64,000 nucleotides of DNA from Pseudorhodoferax aquiterrae (GTDB lineage: Bacteria; Pseudomonadota; Gammaproteobacteria; Burkholderiales; Burkholderiaceae_C): NCBI RefSeq assembly GCF_014652235.1, contig NZ_BMYK01000010.1:62001-126000 (forward strand). The letters run 5' to 3'. Each line of letters starts with the position of its first letter. The first letter of the stretch is position 1. The position numbers were made by a program, and so were the translations under genes. This document shows positions 27,534 through 36,848 of the stretch, piece after piece. Below the pieces are notes generated by a model. It was not told the origin of the DNA. It did no database searches and saw only the letters and a list, made by a program, of their open reading frames with translations.

Positions 27534-28485
27534 TGAAAAACAAATTCATCGAACCGCCGAAGTTCTTACGGATAGAGTTGGTGATCGCACGACAATCTGG
27601 CAATCCGTTGTTGTCCTGAAGGGGGCAGTGATCGGCGCAGATGTGAATATCTGCGCACATTGTTTTATTGAGAACGACGTGGTAATTGGTGACCGCGTGA
27701 CCGTTAAGTCGGGCGTTTACTTGTGGGACGGTGTCACGCTGGGGGATGACGTGTTCGTCGGCCCCAACGCCACATTTACCAACGATAAATTTCCGAGGTC
27801 TAAACAGTTTCTTGATAAGCCCCTTCGGACGACAGTCGAGGCGGGTGCGACGATTGGTGGCGGCGCAGTGATCTTGCCGGGCGTCACCATCGGAACCGGC
27901 GCAATGGTCGGCGCTGGTGCTGTTGTAACGAAGTCTGTTCCACCGCATGCCATTGTAAAAGGATCTCCGGCGCGCATAATGGGATACGTTGAGAACGGTG
28001 CGATCGCTGTAGCCGGGCCTGAGCAGTCCCGCGCATACGTAGTGCCGAAAATCCCTGGTGCGGTCCAAGAAATAGGCGTAGGGCGCGTGACGTTACGTAG
28101 GCTGAACGCCGTGCAGGATATGCGCGGAGACTTATCTGTAGGTGAATTTGAGAAAGATATCCCGTTTTCGGTGAGGCGCTATTTCTTGGTGTTTAATGTG
28201 CCGAGCGAGAAAACCCGAGGCGAGCACGCCCACAAAGAGTGTCACCAGTTCCTCATTTGTGTCAAGGGTCGGTGTTCTGTAGTGGTTGACGACGGGGCTT
28301 CTCGGGCTGAAATATTGTTGAATTCGCCGGATCTCGGGCTGCACCTGCCGCCTATGATATGGGGAATTCAATACAAATACAGTTCTGATGCCGTCCTTCT
28401 TGTTTTTACGTCACATTACTACGACGCTAGCGACTACCTCCGAGACTACGGAGAGTTCACTAGGCTTACTGCTACAGCGCTTTAG
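27511..28485 (+). CDS. Bifunctional N-acetyltransferase / sugar 3,4-ketoisomerase (WxcM/FdtD-like)
   Basis: A 324-residue fusion. Residues about 1-160 form a left-handed beta-helix acyltransferase with hexapeptide repeats ([37 protein letters not shown]). Residues about 185-320 are a WxcM-type cupin: [30 protein letters not shown]. FdtD of Shewanella has both activities and makes dTDP-3-acetamido-3,6-dideoxyhexose with an aminotransferase like the one upstream. The fucose or quinovose configuration cannot be told by eye. ATG 27511 (GGAGG six bases upstream) and ATG 27526 are both plausible. Confidence 0.9.
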   Translation: MEKKQMSSEKQIHRTAEVLTDRVGDRTTIWQSVVVLKGAVIGADVNICAHCFIENDVVIGDRVTVKSGVYLWDGVTLGDDVFVGPNATFTNDKFPRSKQFLDKPLRTTVEAGATIGGGAVILPGVTIGTGAMVGAGAVVTKSVPPHAIVKGSPARIMGYVENGAIAVAGPEQSRAYVVPKIPGAVQEIGVGRVTLRRLNAVQDMRGDLSVGEFEKDIPFSVRRYFLVFNVPSEKTRGEHAHKECHQFLICVKGRCSVVVDDGASRAEILLNSPDLGLHLPPMIWGIQYKYSSDAVLLVFTSHYYDASDYLRDYGEFTRLTATAL

Positions 28486-28496
28486 TTTCTTGTGCG

Positions 28497-28862
28497 ATGA
28501 AAATTCCGCGTTGGGCGAAATTCTTGATCGGAGGTGGCTTTAATACGATAGCCAGCTATGGCGTCTACTTACTGCTGCATCTGTGGTTCTCATATCACGT
28601 GGCCTACGCAATTGCTTATGTGGCCGGAATAGCACTGTCATACGTCATTAACTCTACATTTGTGTTCTCTCAGTCGCTGTCTTGGGGACGCTTCTTTGCG
28701 TTCCCGTCGGTGTATGTTGTTCAGTATATTGTATCAGCATCCTTGTTAGGATTGATTGTGAATCTTGGAGTCGGCGAGAAGGTTGCTCCGCTTGTCGTTT
28801 CGGCTGTGACGGTGCCTGCGACGTTCGTTTTGACTAAGTTGGTTTTGCGAGTTCGTGGATGA
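28497..28862 (+). CDS. GtrA family membrane protein
   Basis: A 121-residue protein with four hydrophobic segments and the family opening KFLIGGGFNTIASYGVYLLL plus YVINSTFVF. GtrA proteins are proposed flippases for undecaprenyl-phosphate-linked single sugars made by GtrB. It starts 11 bases after the ketoisomerase/acetyltransferase stop and is convergent with the polytopic membrane gene, seven bases away. A Gtr-type glycan decoration system is inferred from the trio. Confidence 0.9.
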   Translation: MKIPRWAKFLIGGGFNTIASYGVYLLLHLWFSYHVAYAIAYVAGIALSYVINSTFVFSQSLSWGRFFAFPSVYVVQYIVSASLLGLIVNLGVGEKVAPLVVSAVTVPATFVLTKLVLRVRG

Positions 28863-28869
28863 GATCCCC

Positions 28870-30267
28870 TTACTGGGTGGGCGCTTGGCGTGAGTATGGG
28901 CCTATATTTAACGTCCGTTGTATTTCTTTGGCTTGCTGGGCGACTTGTAAGCTAGTTGCTTGCAACGCGCGAGATTGCTCGGTCGTCAAATCAAGTGGTG
29001 AGAGTACTGCCGCTCGGAGTTGATTGAAATAGGCTGCTCTATAGGGCATGGCTTTAGTTTCGAAAACGGTGGTAATGAAGAAACCGAGCGTACATAGGCA
29101 GAGGGCGCATGCAGTTGCTGCTCGAAACTTTTTCGTATCTTTGGGTTCGTTGAATGATAGTTGCATATTCATCCAGATTATCGCTATGGATATGCAGCTG
29201 AGGTCAATGTAATATCGGGAGGCCATCACTGCTTCGGGGCCTTTGTCTCCTCGTGCGAATGAAAATGCAATTGTGGAGATTGTGCCGTACGCCATAAGGT
29301 AGACCGGTAGTCCATTTACTTTATGTTGGCCGCTGCGTATAAATCGAAAGGTGGATAAGGCGGCCATACACAGCCAAAGCGAGCCGATGAAGAACGAGCT
29401 TAGCTTTGGCAGGTTCAAGCGCCCGTATGCCTCGACGCCGATTATTCCTCCGACTGCTGCAATTGGTGCAAGAGACACGTTTTGGATCTGTGTAAGGATG
29501 CTCTGGCTTCCGGCCATTCCGGATGCTGTCGTAGTAAATCTTCCAGCCCCGATGAACGCAACAATAGTCGCAATTGTTGTAAAGAAAACTGCTCGGTAAA
29601 ATTTTTTGTTGGTAGAGCTTTTTCGGAGAGCACTTATAGTTATGATTACGGCGGCTGCAAAGATGTAGGCCCGCCCATACGCGAATAGGAATACTGCAAA
29701 TAAAATCATTGCTGAAATAATGATTGTTTGCGCAATGGACTTTTCTTTGGTCGGGTCGCTGAAGCATGCGGATGCAATGCAGAGAAATATGAGGCTGCGT
29801 GCGAGCTCTCCAAATCCAATGTCGAGCGTGAACAGTTCAAATGAAGCTGGGTGGAAAGCCATTGCACAGAAAACTAGTGAGGCAGCGCATCGCAGTGCTT
29901 TTTCGGTCTTATTTTTCGCTAGTGGCAGGCTTTTGCAAAGAAGTAATGAAATTAGTAAGAGCACCACTCCGCTCAGAAAGCTTGGTATAAGAGGATCGAG
30001 TCTGAACCAAGCGATGTTCACCCAGGTAGTCAGTTGTAGGATCAGTCCCGTGTGTTGGCCTTGATTCCAGAATGCGAATGCATTCAGCCAATTTTCTTGG
30101 ATCGATGGATAATATGTGATAAATCGCAGGCTGTCCATGTAGGCGACGTCTGCCCGAATCACCAGAATGTAGATCGTGTAAATAGCGAGCAGTGCTATCG
30201 CAAAGCTGAGAGTTGCTGGGCCAATGCTTCCTGTGTGATCGCTTGGGCTTCTGGCGGCGCTTTTCAT
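28870..30267 (-). CDS. Polytopic membrane protein, candidate GtrC-type glycosyltransferase
   Basis: A 465-residue protein with roughly ten hydrophobic segments, low GC and no sequence motif I recognise with certainty. A periplasmic loop after the first helix carries acidic residues (VIRADVAYMDSLRF), a layout seen in membrane GT-C enzymes and serotype-specific Gtr proteins. Position beside GtrA and a GtrB-like gene suggests it adds the lipid-carried sugar to the O-chain in the periplasm. An O-antigen polymerase-like role is less likely in an ABC-exported system. It is transcribed against the rest of the locus. Confidence 0.65.
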   Translation of the reverse strand: MKSAARSPSDHTGSIGPATLSFAIALLAIYTIYILVIRADVAYMDSLRFITYYPSIQENWLNAFAFWNQGQHTGLILQLTTWVNIAWFRLDPLIPSFLSGVVLLLISLLLCKSLPLAKNKTEKALRCAASLVFCAMAFHPASFELFTLDIGFGELARSLIFLCIASACFSDPTKEKSIAQTIIISAMILFAVFLFAYGRAYIFAAAVIITISALRKSSTNKKFYRAVFFTTIATIVAFIGAGRFTTTASGMAGSQSILTQIQNVSLAPIAAVGGIIGVEAYGRLNLPKLSSFFIGSLWLCMAALSTFRFIRSGQHKVNGLPVYLMAYGTISTIAFSFARGDKGPEAVMASRYYIDLSCISIAIIWMNMQLSFNEPKDTKKFRAATACALCLCTLGFFITTVFETKAMPYRAAYFNQLRAAVLSPLDLTTEQSRALQATSLQVAQQAKEIQRTLNIGPYSRQAPTQ

Positions 30268-30289
30268 TTTGTGCTCATTAAAGATTTGA

Positions 30290-31039
30290 TCAGTTGGGTC
30301 TTTTGGCTTTGAGCCAGTAGCGCCAGAACGTTGAGGAGGTCCATAGCTTGAACAAGCTTATCAAGTGCCATGTCAAATGGCGCAAGTCCCTTTGGCTTGC
30401 TCTTTGTGCATGATGCATGACGCGCAGGCTCTCGTTTATATTGATGCGCCAGCCTCGAAGTTGGAGCCTCGCGCAGATGTCGAAGTCCTCTGCATACATA
30501 TAATATTTCGTGTCAAATCCGTTCACTTCTTTGTATGCGCTTGAGCGGAATAGCATGAACATTCCGGGAATCCATACTGGTTCGTTTGGGGCGGTGTAAT
30601 TGACACGTCTTCTGGTCAATATTTCTAGTGGTGTAATCAACGCTCTGTGCGGTTCGGGTTGGTCGTTTTCGCCTTCGGCTATTCTTGGGGATAAGAGGCC
30701 ATCACGTTCTTTCGCTGTTTTTAGAAGTGGCGTGATAATGTCGGAGTCTAATCTTATGTCGGGATTGAGAACTAAAAACCATTGGCTTGTGCATTTGGAA
30801 AATGCAGTATTATGGTTTTCTCCAAATCCTTTCGGTTTGTCGTTTCGAATAATGGTGGTTGGTATTTTGAAGGGGTTGTCGCTTGTAGGGTCGCGTTCTG
30901 GAATGTTGACTGTTATTATGAGCTGCGCGATCAGGTTTGAACAGTGCCGCTCCAGTTGCTCCAGGAGTGGAATAATTAGCTCCCGCTGCCCGTGACTGAC
31001 CAGCGATACCGCGATTTGAATTTGATTTGCGTCTACCAT
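30290..31039 (-). CDS. Glycosyltransferase family 2 protein (rhamnosyltransferase-like)
   Basis: A 249-residue GT2 enzyme: VSLVSHGQ at the start, IIRNDKPKGFGENHNTAF, a metal-binding LNPDIRLDSD, then GMFMLFRSSAYKEVNGFDTKYYMYAEDFDICARL, the family's acceptor-side block. This pattern is shared with WbbL-like dTDP-rhamnosyltransferases. ATG 31039 was chosen because the longer frame would overlap the divergent WecA-like gene starting at 31080. It is 22 bases upstream of the polytopic gene on the minus strand. AT-rich composition. Confidence 0.83.
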   Translation of the reverse strand: MVDANQIQIAVSLVSHGQRELIIPLLEQLERHCSNLIAQLIITVNIPERDPTSDNPFKIPTTIIRNDKPKGFGENHNTAFSKCTSQWFLVLNPDIRLDSDIITPLLKTAKERDGLLSPRIAEGENDQPEPHRALITPLEILTRRRVNYTAPNEPVWIPGMFMLFRSSAYKEVNGFDTKYYMYAEDFDICARLQLRGWRININESLRVMHHAQRASQRDLRHLTWHLISLFKLWTSSTFWRYWLKAKRPN

Positions 31040-31079
31040 GATTTGACTCTGTGTCGCCAATTCTAGGTTCTCGGTCGCT

Positions 31080-32183
31080 ATGGTTTTTCTTGTTGTGTTC
31101 AGCTTCCTAGTCTCTGCGACCTCGGCCTTTGTCGTCATCCGGCTCGCGCGCCGTCACGCACGCCAGTACGCGCATGACATGCCCCAGCGCTTCCACTTGG
31201 GCCACATCCCCCGCATCGGCGGCGCGGGCATCTTCTTCGGCCTCGTCCTCGCCTGGGCCTACGCCGGCACCCCCCAGGCTGCCTCCCTGAACGTCGACTG
31301 GCACGCCAATTCCACTTTCCTCTGGCTCATGGCCATGTGCATGGCCCCCGCCGTGTTCGCCGGCATCGCCGAAGACATGACCCAGCGCCTGCGCGCCCGC
31401 CTGCGCCTGGGCCTCACCGCCCTGTCCGCCATCCTGCTGTGCTGGCTGCTCAACCTCGGGGTTCGGCGCATCGGCTTCGCCTCTGTGGACGACTGGCTCC
31501 AAGCCGTCCCGCTCGCCGCCGCCCTCTTCGCCATGGTCGCCATCGCCGGCCTGCCGCATGCCTTCAACCTCATCGACGGCTACAACGGCCTGGCGGGCAT
31601 GGTCGCCATCCTGATCAGCCTGGCCCTGGTCCACGTGGCCCTGCAGGTCGGCGACCGGCAGCTCGCCGCCATGCTGGTCTGCCTGGTCGGCGCCACGGGC
31701 GGCTTCCTGCTCTGGAATTACCCCTACGGCAAGATCTTCGCGGGCGATGGTGGGGCCTACGTGTGGGGGCTCGTGATCGCCGTGGCCTGCGTGCTGCTGG
31801 TGCAGCGCCATCCCGTGGTCTCGCCCTGGTTCCCCATGCTGCTGCTCATCTACCCCGTGAGCGAGACCATGTTCTCGGTCTACCGCAAGCTCGCGCGCGG
31901 CCAGTCGCCCAGCACCGCCGATGCGCTGCACCTGCACCAGCTGATTTTCCGCCGCATCGTGCGCGTGGTGTTCGAGGACGACGAGGCCAGCGACCTGCTG
32001 GCGCGCAACAACCGCACCTCGCCCTACCTGTGGATCTTCTCGCTGCTGACCGTGGTGCCGGCCGTCATGTTCTGGAGCAACACCGCCGTGCTGGCGGCGT
32101 TCTGCGCGCTCTTCGTGGTCACCTACGTCGGCGCCTACCTCATGATCATCCGTTTCAAGGTGCCGCGCTGGCTGGGCAAGTGA
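31080..32183 (+). CDS. WecA/MraY-family undecaprenyl-phosphate sugar-1-phosphate transferase
   Basis: A 367-residue membrane enzyme with about ten hydrophobic segments. [15 protein letters not shown] is the catalytic loop of the polyprenyl-phosphate HexNAc-1-P transferase family; the [19 protein letters not shown] loop and the HLHQLIFRR motif near residue 285 match WecA-like members. It would start und-PP-linked glycan synthesis. GC rises from island level to genome level within the first ~60 bases, so the gene marks the conserved right flank. It ends 55 bases before argB. Confidence 0.9.
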   Translation: MVFLVVFSFLVSATSAFVVIRLARRHARQYAHDMPQRFHLGHIPRIGGAGIFFGLVLAWAYAGTPQAASLNVDWHANSTFLWLMAMCMAPAVFAGIAEDMTQRLRARLRLGLTALSAILLCWLLNLGVRRIGFASVDDWLQAVPLAAALFAMVAIAGLPHAFNLIDGYNGLAGMVAILISLALVHVALQVGDRQLAAMLVCLVGATGGFLLWNYPYGKIFAGDGGAYVWGLVIAVACVLLVQRHPVVSPWFPMLLLIYPVSETMFSVYRKLARGQSPSTADALHLHQLIFRRIVRVVFEDDEASDLLARNNRTSPYLWIFSLLTVVPAVMFWSNTAVLAAFCALFVVTYVGAYLMIIRFKVPRWLGK

Positions 32184-32238
32184 CATACAGCGGCCCCTAC
32201 AATCCGCCGCAGTTTTTCCAGCCTCCGGAGAGCCCGCC

Positions 32239-33147
32239 ATGACCGCCGCCCCCACCGAGCCCGATCTGTCCGCCATCGCGCCGCGCGACAAGGCCGAGAT
32301 CCTGGCCCAGGCCCTGCCGTACATCCGCAAGTTCCACGGCAAGACCATCGTCATCAAGTACGGCGGCAACGCCATGACCGATCCGGCCCTGCAGGCCGAC
32401 TTCGCCGAAGACGTGGTGCTGCTCAAGCTGGTCGGCATGAACCCCGTGGTCGTGCACGGCGGCGGCCCGCAGATCGAGACCGCGCTCAAGCGCCTGGGCA
32501 AGACGGGCCAGTTCATCCAGGGCATGCGCGTGACGGACGCCGAGACCATGGAAGTCGTCGAATGGGTGCTGGCCGGCGAGGTGCAGCAGGACATCGTGGG
32601 CCTGATCAATCAGGCCGGCGGCAAGGCCGTGGGGTTGACGGGCCGCGACGGCGGCCTGATCCGCGCGCAGAAGCTGCAGATGCCCGACCAGGCCGACCCG
32701 ACCAAGTTCCACGACGTGGGCCAGGTCGGCGACATCGTGGGCATCGACCCCAGCGTGGTCAAGGCGCTGCAGGATGACCAGTTCATCCCCGTCATCAGCC
32801 CCATCGGCTTCGGCGAGGACAACGAGAGCTACAACATCAACGCCGATGTCGTCGCCAGCAAGCTCGCCACCGTGCTGCAGGCCGAAAAGCTCATGATGCT
32901 GACCAACATCCCGGGCGTGCTGAACAAGGCCGGCGAATTGCTGACCGAGCTGACCTCGCGCGAGATCGACGATCTGGTCGCCGACGGCACCATCTCGGGC
33001 GGCATGCTGCCCAAGCTGGCCGGCGCGATCGACGCGGCTAAGAGCGGCGTCAACGCCGTGCACATCGTCGACGGCCGCGTGCCCCACGCGATGCTGCTCG
33101 AGATCCTGACCGACCAGGCCTACGGCACCATGATCCGCGCGCGCTGA
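32239..33147 (+). CDS. argB: Acetylglutamate kinase
   Basis: A 302-residue amino-acid kinase phosphorylating N-acetylglutamate in arginine synthesis. Visible are [10 protein letters not shown] with the phosphate-binding Lys, [24 protein letters not shown] and the C-terminal [17 protein letters not shown] block. Length is typical of the longer, arginine-sensitive type with an N-terminal helix. A slmA gene follows 20 bases later, an order common in this family. Confidence 0.97.
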   Translation: MTAAPTEPDLSAIAPRDKAEILAQALPYIRKFHGKTIVIKYGGNAMTDPALQADFAEDVVLLKLVGMNPVVVHGGGPQIETALKRLGKTGQFIQGMRVTDAETMEVVEWVLAGEVQQDIVGLINQAGGKAVGLTGRDGGLIRAQKLQMPDQADPTKFHDVGQVGDIVGIDPSVVKALQDDQFIPVISPIGFGEDNESYNINADVVASKLATVLQAEKLMMLTNIPGVLNKAGELLTELTSREIDDLVADGTISGGMLPKLAGAIDAAKSGVNAVHIVDGRVPHAMLLEILTDQAYGTMIRAR

Positions 33148-33167
33148 GCGCACGACGACACCACCGC

Positions 33168-33833
33168 ATGCCCCAAGACGCCGCCCTGCCGACCGCAACG
33201 TCCGAAGGCGGCGAGGACGCCTCGGCAGCCGCAGCCGCACCACGCGAGCAGCGCAAGCGGCCCAAGCCCGGCGAGCGCCGGCTGCAGATCCTGCAGACCC
33301 TGGCCACCATGCTGGAGCAGCCCGGCGCCGAGCGTGTGACCACCGCGGCGCTGGCCGGCCGGCTGCAGGTCAGCGAGGCCGCGCTGTACCGCCACTTCGC
33401 GAGCAAGGCCCAGATGTTCGAGGGCCTCATCGAGTTCATCGAGCAGAGCGTTTTCCAGCTCGTGGCGGCCATCACGGCCGATGGGGCCGCCAGCGGCACG
33501 CAGCAGGCACGCAGCATCCTGACCGTGCTGCTGCAGTTCGGCGAGAAGAACCCCGGCATGGTGCGCGTGATGGTCGGCGACGCGCTGGTGCTGGAGCACG
33601 AGCGGCTGCAGAGCCGCATGAACCAGTTCTTCGACCGCATCGAGTCCGCCCTGCGCCAGTGCCTGCGGCCGGCGCTGGCCGACGATGGCGCCGCCACGCC
33701 CACCGTGGACGCCACCGTGCAGGCCTCGGTGCTGACGGCCTTCGCCATCGGCCGCCTGCAGCGCTTCGCGCGCTCGGGCTTTCGCCGGCTGCCGACCGAG
33801 CAGCTCGAAGCCAGCCTGCAGCGCCTGCTCTGA
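33168..33833 (+). CDS. slmA: Nucleoid occlusion factor SlmA-like TetR family protein
   Basis: A 221-residue TetR-fold protein. After a low-complexity Ala-rich N-terminus comes RRLQILQTLATMLEQ, VTTAALAGRLQVSEAALYRHFASKAQMFEGLIEF (the helix-turn-helix) and the SlmA-like FFDRIESALRQCLR with a DATVQASVLTAFAIGRLQRFARSGF C-terminus. SlmA binds chromosomal sites and blocks FtsZ assembly over the nucleoid. Placement beside argB supports the call. Confidence 0.88.
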   Translation: MPQDAALPTATSEGGEDASAAAAAPREQRKRPKPGERRLQILQTLATMLEQPGAERVTTAALAGRLQVSEAALYRHFASKAQMFEGLIEFIEQSVFQLVAAITADGAASGTQQARSILTVLLQFGEKNPGMVRVMVGDALVLEHERLQSRMNQFFDRIESALRQCLRPALADDGAATPTVDATVQASVLTAFAIGRLQRFARSGFRRLPTEQLEASLQRLL

Positions 33834-34026
33834 CCGGCCCCGGGATTTCCGCGGGTTCGGCGGCTTTGTCACTTTGCGCCGATCGGCGCTGCCATGCGCC
33901 TTGGATGGTCGGCGGGGCTTTCCCGATCCTGCGCAGACCGCCACCCGCCGCGGCCAGCGCCGGCCGTGCCGGGCCACGGAGGCGACAGGGGCGCAGGTAC
34001 CGCGCTCCTACAATTTGCCGCGTCCC

Positions 34027-35052
34027 ATGTCTCCCCCCTCCAGCGGCACCACCCGGCAGACCATCCCCATCGGCCAGGTCCGGCAGATCGTGCTGGGTGC
34101 ACGGCGCTCCGGCCTGGACTGCGACGCGCTGCTCCAGCGCGCCGGCATCCCGCCCGAACTGCTGGGCTCGCCGCTCTCGCGCGTGAGCCAGGCGCAGTAC
34201 GCCGCGTTGATCTTCCAGTTGCGCCACCGCCTGCGCGACGAGCTCTGGGGTCTGTGCAGCCGGCCGCTGCCGCTGGGCAGTTTCGAGGCCGTGTGCCGCC
34301 TTGCCGTGGGTTGCCGCACGCTGGAGGAGGCCCTGCGCGCGGGCCTGCGCCACTACCGCTTGCTGCTGTCCGACTTCACGCCGCGGCTGCAGGTGCGCGA
34401 GGGCGTGGCCAGCATGTCGCTGGCGCCGCGTGCACCGGTCGACGAACCGCTGGGCTACGCCATGCGCTGTTTCGGCTTCCTGGGCTATGGCCTGGTGTGC
34501 TGGCTGGTGGCGCGGCGGTTGCCGCTGCTGGCGGTGGACCTGCGTTGTAAGGAGGCAGACCAGCCGGGCGACGCGCCGCAGCTGTTCCAGGCGCCACCGC
34601 ATTACGGCCTGCGCACCGGCTGGCGCTTCGAGGCCCGCTGGCTCAGCCTGCCCATCGTGCAGACGCCCGAGAGCCTGGCCGGCTTCCTGGCCCAGGCGCC
34701 GGCCAGTCTGCTGCTCAAGTACCGCGACGACAGCAGCCTGGCCGAGCGCATCCGCCGCCTGCTGCGCCGCCACCTGGGCGGACCCATGCCGTCGCTGGAG
34801 GAAGTGGGCGCGCAGCTGGCGATGACGCCGCAGACGCTGCGCCGGCGGCTGCGCGAGGAGGGCACGGGCTTTCGCGCGATCCGCGACGACCTGCTGCGCG
34901 ACGCCGCCATCGACTACCTGACCCAGCCCGGCCTCACCCTGCCCGAAATCGCCGGGCGGCTGGGCTTCTCCGAAGCCAGCACCTTCCACCGCGCGTTCAA
35001 GAGCTGGACCGGATTGGCGCCCGGCGCCTATCGGCAGGAGCGGCTGTCCTGA
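34027..35052 (+). CDS. AraC family transcriptional regulator (arabinose-binding-like N-terminal domain)
   Basis: A 341-residue regulator. Residues about 15-200 resemble the OruR/ArgR-type ligand domain of AraC proteins; residues about 245-335 hold two helix-turn-helix motifs (SLEEVGAQLAMTPQTLRRRLREEG and LTLPEIAGRLGFSEASTFHRAFKSWTGLAPGAYR). It is 165 bases upstream of, and codirectional with, the CoA-degradation operon, which it probably controls. A perfect 14-base palindrome, GCGCCGATCGGCGC, lies at 33876-33889 in the 193-base gap before it. Confidence 0.9.
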   Translation: MSPPSSGTTRQTIPIGQVRQIVLGARRSGLDCDALLQRAGIPPELLGSPLSRVSQAQYAALIFQLRHRLRDELWGLCSRPLPLGSFEAVCRLAVGCRTLEEALRAGLRHYRLLLSDFTPRLQVREGVASMSLAPRAPVDEPLGYAMRCFGFLGYGLVCWLVARRLPLLAVDLRCKEADQPGDAPQLFQAPPHYGLRTGWRFEARWLSLPIVQTPESLAGFLAQAPASLLLKYRDDSSLAERIRRLLRRHLGGPMPSLEEVGAQLAMTPQTLRRRLREEGTGFRAIRDDLLRDAAIDYLTQPGLTLPEIAGRLGFSEASTFHRAFKSWTGLAPGAYRQERLS

Positions 35053-35217
35053 AGCCTCCGGGTTAACCCCCGGTCTCTGCACTTTTGAGCGTTCGGGCCA
35101 ATGCGGCCCATCGCTTCGGCCATGTGCGATGCCCATGCCCGTCCCTAGACTTCCCCGCAGTTCCGGTCGCGTGCCTGCGCGCGCCATCGGTCCGCTCCAA
35201 CCAGAGGAAGACCACAC

Positions 35218-36402
35218 ATGAGACGCAATGTCTACGTTGCCGGCGTCGGGATGATCCCCTTCACCAAGCCCGGCAAGAGCGAGGCCTACAACGTGATGGG
35301 CGCACGCGCCGCCGCGCTCGCGCTCCAGGACGCCGGCGTGCCTTACGACGCCGTGCAGCAGGCCTACGTGAGCTACGTCTACGGCGACTCCACCGCCGGC
35401 CAGGCCGCCATCTACGGCGTGGGCCTGACGGGCATCCCGGTCTTCAACCTCAACAACAACTGCTCGAGCGGCTCGTCGGCGCTGTACCTGGCGCGCCAGG
35501 CCGTGGAAAGCGGTGTGGCCGAATGCGCGATCGCGCTGGGCTTCGAGCAGATGGTGCCGGGCGCGCTCAAGGGCGCCTACGACGACCGTCCCTCGCCCAT
35601 GGCCCGCTTCGCCGAGACCATGGACCAGCTGCAAGGCACGCTGCCCACCGCACCGCGCGCGGCCCAGTTCTTCGGCGGCGCCGGCCGCGACTACATCAAG
35701 CAGTACGGCATCCGGCCCGACACCTTCGGCCGCATCTCGGTCAAGGCCCGCCAGCACGCCGCGCGCAACCCGCTCGCCGTGTTCCGCGACACCGTGACGC
35801 TGGAAGAGGTCATGGCCTCGCCCGCCGTGTTCGACCCGCTCACGCGCCTGCAATGCTGCCCGCCCACCTGCGGTGCGGCCGCCACCATCGTGTGCTCGGA
35901 AGAATTCGCCAGGAAGCACGGCATCGCGCGCAAGGTGCGCATCGCGGCCCAGTCCATGACGACCGACACGCCCAGCACCTTCGACAGCGGCGACATGCGC
36001 CGCGTGGTCGGCTACGACATGACGGCCGCCGCCGCCAAGCAGGTCTATGAAGCGGCCGGCGTGGGCCCCGAGGACCTGGACGTGGTGGAGCTGCACGACT
36101 GCTTCACGGCCAACGAACTCATCACCTACGAAGGCCTGGGCCTGACGCCCGAAGGCACGGCCGAGAAGTTCATCCTGGACGGCGACAACACCTACGGCGG
36201 CAAGGTCGTGACCAACCCCTCGGGCGGCCTCTTGTCCAAGGGCCACCCGCTGGGCGCCACGGGCCTGGCGCAGTGCTACGAGTTGACGCACCAGCTGCGC
36301 GGCACCGCAGACCAACGCCAGGTGGAAGGCGCGCGCCTCGCGCTGCAGCACAACCTGGGCCTGGGTGGTGCGTGCGTCGTGACCCTCTACGAGCGCGTCT
36401 GA
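35218..36402 (+). CDS. SCP-x type thiolase / lipid-transfer family acetyl-CoA acyltransferase
   Basis: A 394-residue thiolase-fold enzyme. The nucleophile Cys lies in NNNCSSGSSALYLA near residue 82; HDCFTANEL, SKGHPLGATG with the catalytic His, and GGACVVTLYER close the sequence. This is the sterol-carrier-protein-x branch, which cleaves branched or cyclic 3-ketoacyl-CoAs or, in some members, acts as a retro-aldolase. No DUF35 partner is seen nearby, which favours thiolysis. An AGAGGA ribosome binding site precedes the ATG. First gene of the operon. Confidence 0.88.
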   Translation: MRRNVYVAGVGMIPFTKPGKSEAYNVMGARAAALALQDAGVPYDAVQQAYVSYVYGDSTAGQAAIYGVGLTGIPVFNLNNNCSSGSSALYLARQAVESGVAECAIALGFEQMVPGALKGAYDDRPSPMARFAETMDQLQGTLPTAPRAAQFFGGAGRDYIKQYGIRPDTFGRISVKARQHAARNPLAVFRDTVTLEEVMASPAVFDPLTRLQCCPPTCGAAATIVCSEEFARKHGIARKVRIAAQSMTTDTPSTFDSGDMRRVVGYDMTAAAAKQVYEAAGVGPEDLDVVELHDCFTANELITYEGLGLTPEGTAEKFILDGDNTYGGKVVTNPSGGLLSKGHPLGATGLAQCYELTHQLRGTADQRQVEGARLALQHNLGLGGACVVTLYERV

Positions 36403-36404
36403 CC

Positions 36405-36848
36405 ATGATCGACAAGAAATACATCGGCCACACCCAGCCGGCCTTCACGGTCGCCGTGGAAGCCTCGCGCCTGCGCTTCTTTGCCAAGGCCACGGGCCAG
36501 GCGGACCCGGTCTACAGCGACGCGTCCGCCGCACGCGATGCCGGCCACCCCGCGCTGCCCGTGCCGCCCACCTTTTTGTTCTGCCTGGAGATGGAGTCGC
36601 CGGACCCGGCTGCGCTGCGCAACCTGCTGGGCCTGGACTACCGCCGGCTGCTGCACGGGGAGCAGCGCTTCGTCTACCACCGCATGGCTTACGCCGGCGA
36701 CCGGCTCACCTTCGAGCAGCGCATCGAAGACATCTACGACAAGAAGGGCGGGGCGCTGGAGTTCGTCGTGCGCAGCACGCGCGTGACGAACCAGCGCGGC
36801 GAGCACGTGGCCGACCTCCAGGGCGTGACCGTGATGAGGAACGCATGA
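36405..36848 (+). CDS. MaoC-like dehydratase, N-terminal-type subunit
   Basis: A 147-residue hot-dog-fold protein starting MIDKKYIGHTQPAFTVAVEASRLRFFAKATG, typical of the FAS1-like dehydratase (N-terminal MaoC) half. This half usually lacks the catalytic dyad and pairs with a second MaoC subunit to form an enoyl-CoA hydratase. The partner is the next gene, overlapping by four bases. Two bases separate it from the thiolase stop. Confidence 0.87.
   Translation: MIDKKYIGHTQPAFTVAVEASRLRFFAKATGQADPVYSDASAARDAGHPALPVPPTFLFCLEMESPDPAALRNLLGLDYRRLLHGEQRFVYHRMAYAGDRLTFEQRIEDIYDKKGGALEFVVRSTRVTNQRGEHVADLQGVTVMRNA

Larger units (their letters stand above)
14083..32183. other. O-antigen (LPS) biosynthesis locus with a low-GC core
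   Basis: A contiguous block of nucleotide-sugar, ABC-export, glycosyltransferase and initiating-transferase genes between the phasin gene and argB. GC is near the genome level in rmlB, drifts down through the wzm/wzt region and is lowest from about 25.4 to 31.1 kb, with AT-rich codons and frequent A/T third positions. It returns to high GC within the first ~60 bases of the WecA-like gene. The profile suggests replacement of the variable core by horizontal exchange between conserved flanks. Confidence 0.8.

Noticed and set aside
33472-36351. 959-codon minus-strand open frame across slmA, the AraC gene and the thiolase
   Set aside because: It crosses three recognisable plus-strand genes and two intergenic gaps and has low-complexity composition; a GC artefact.
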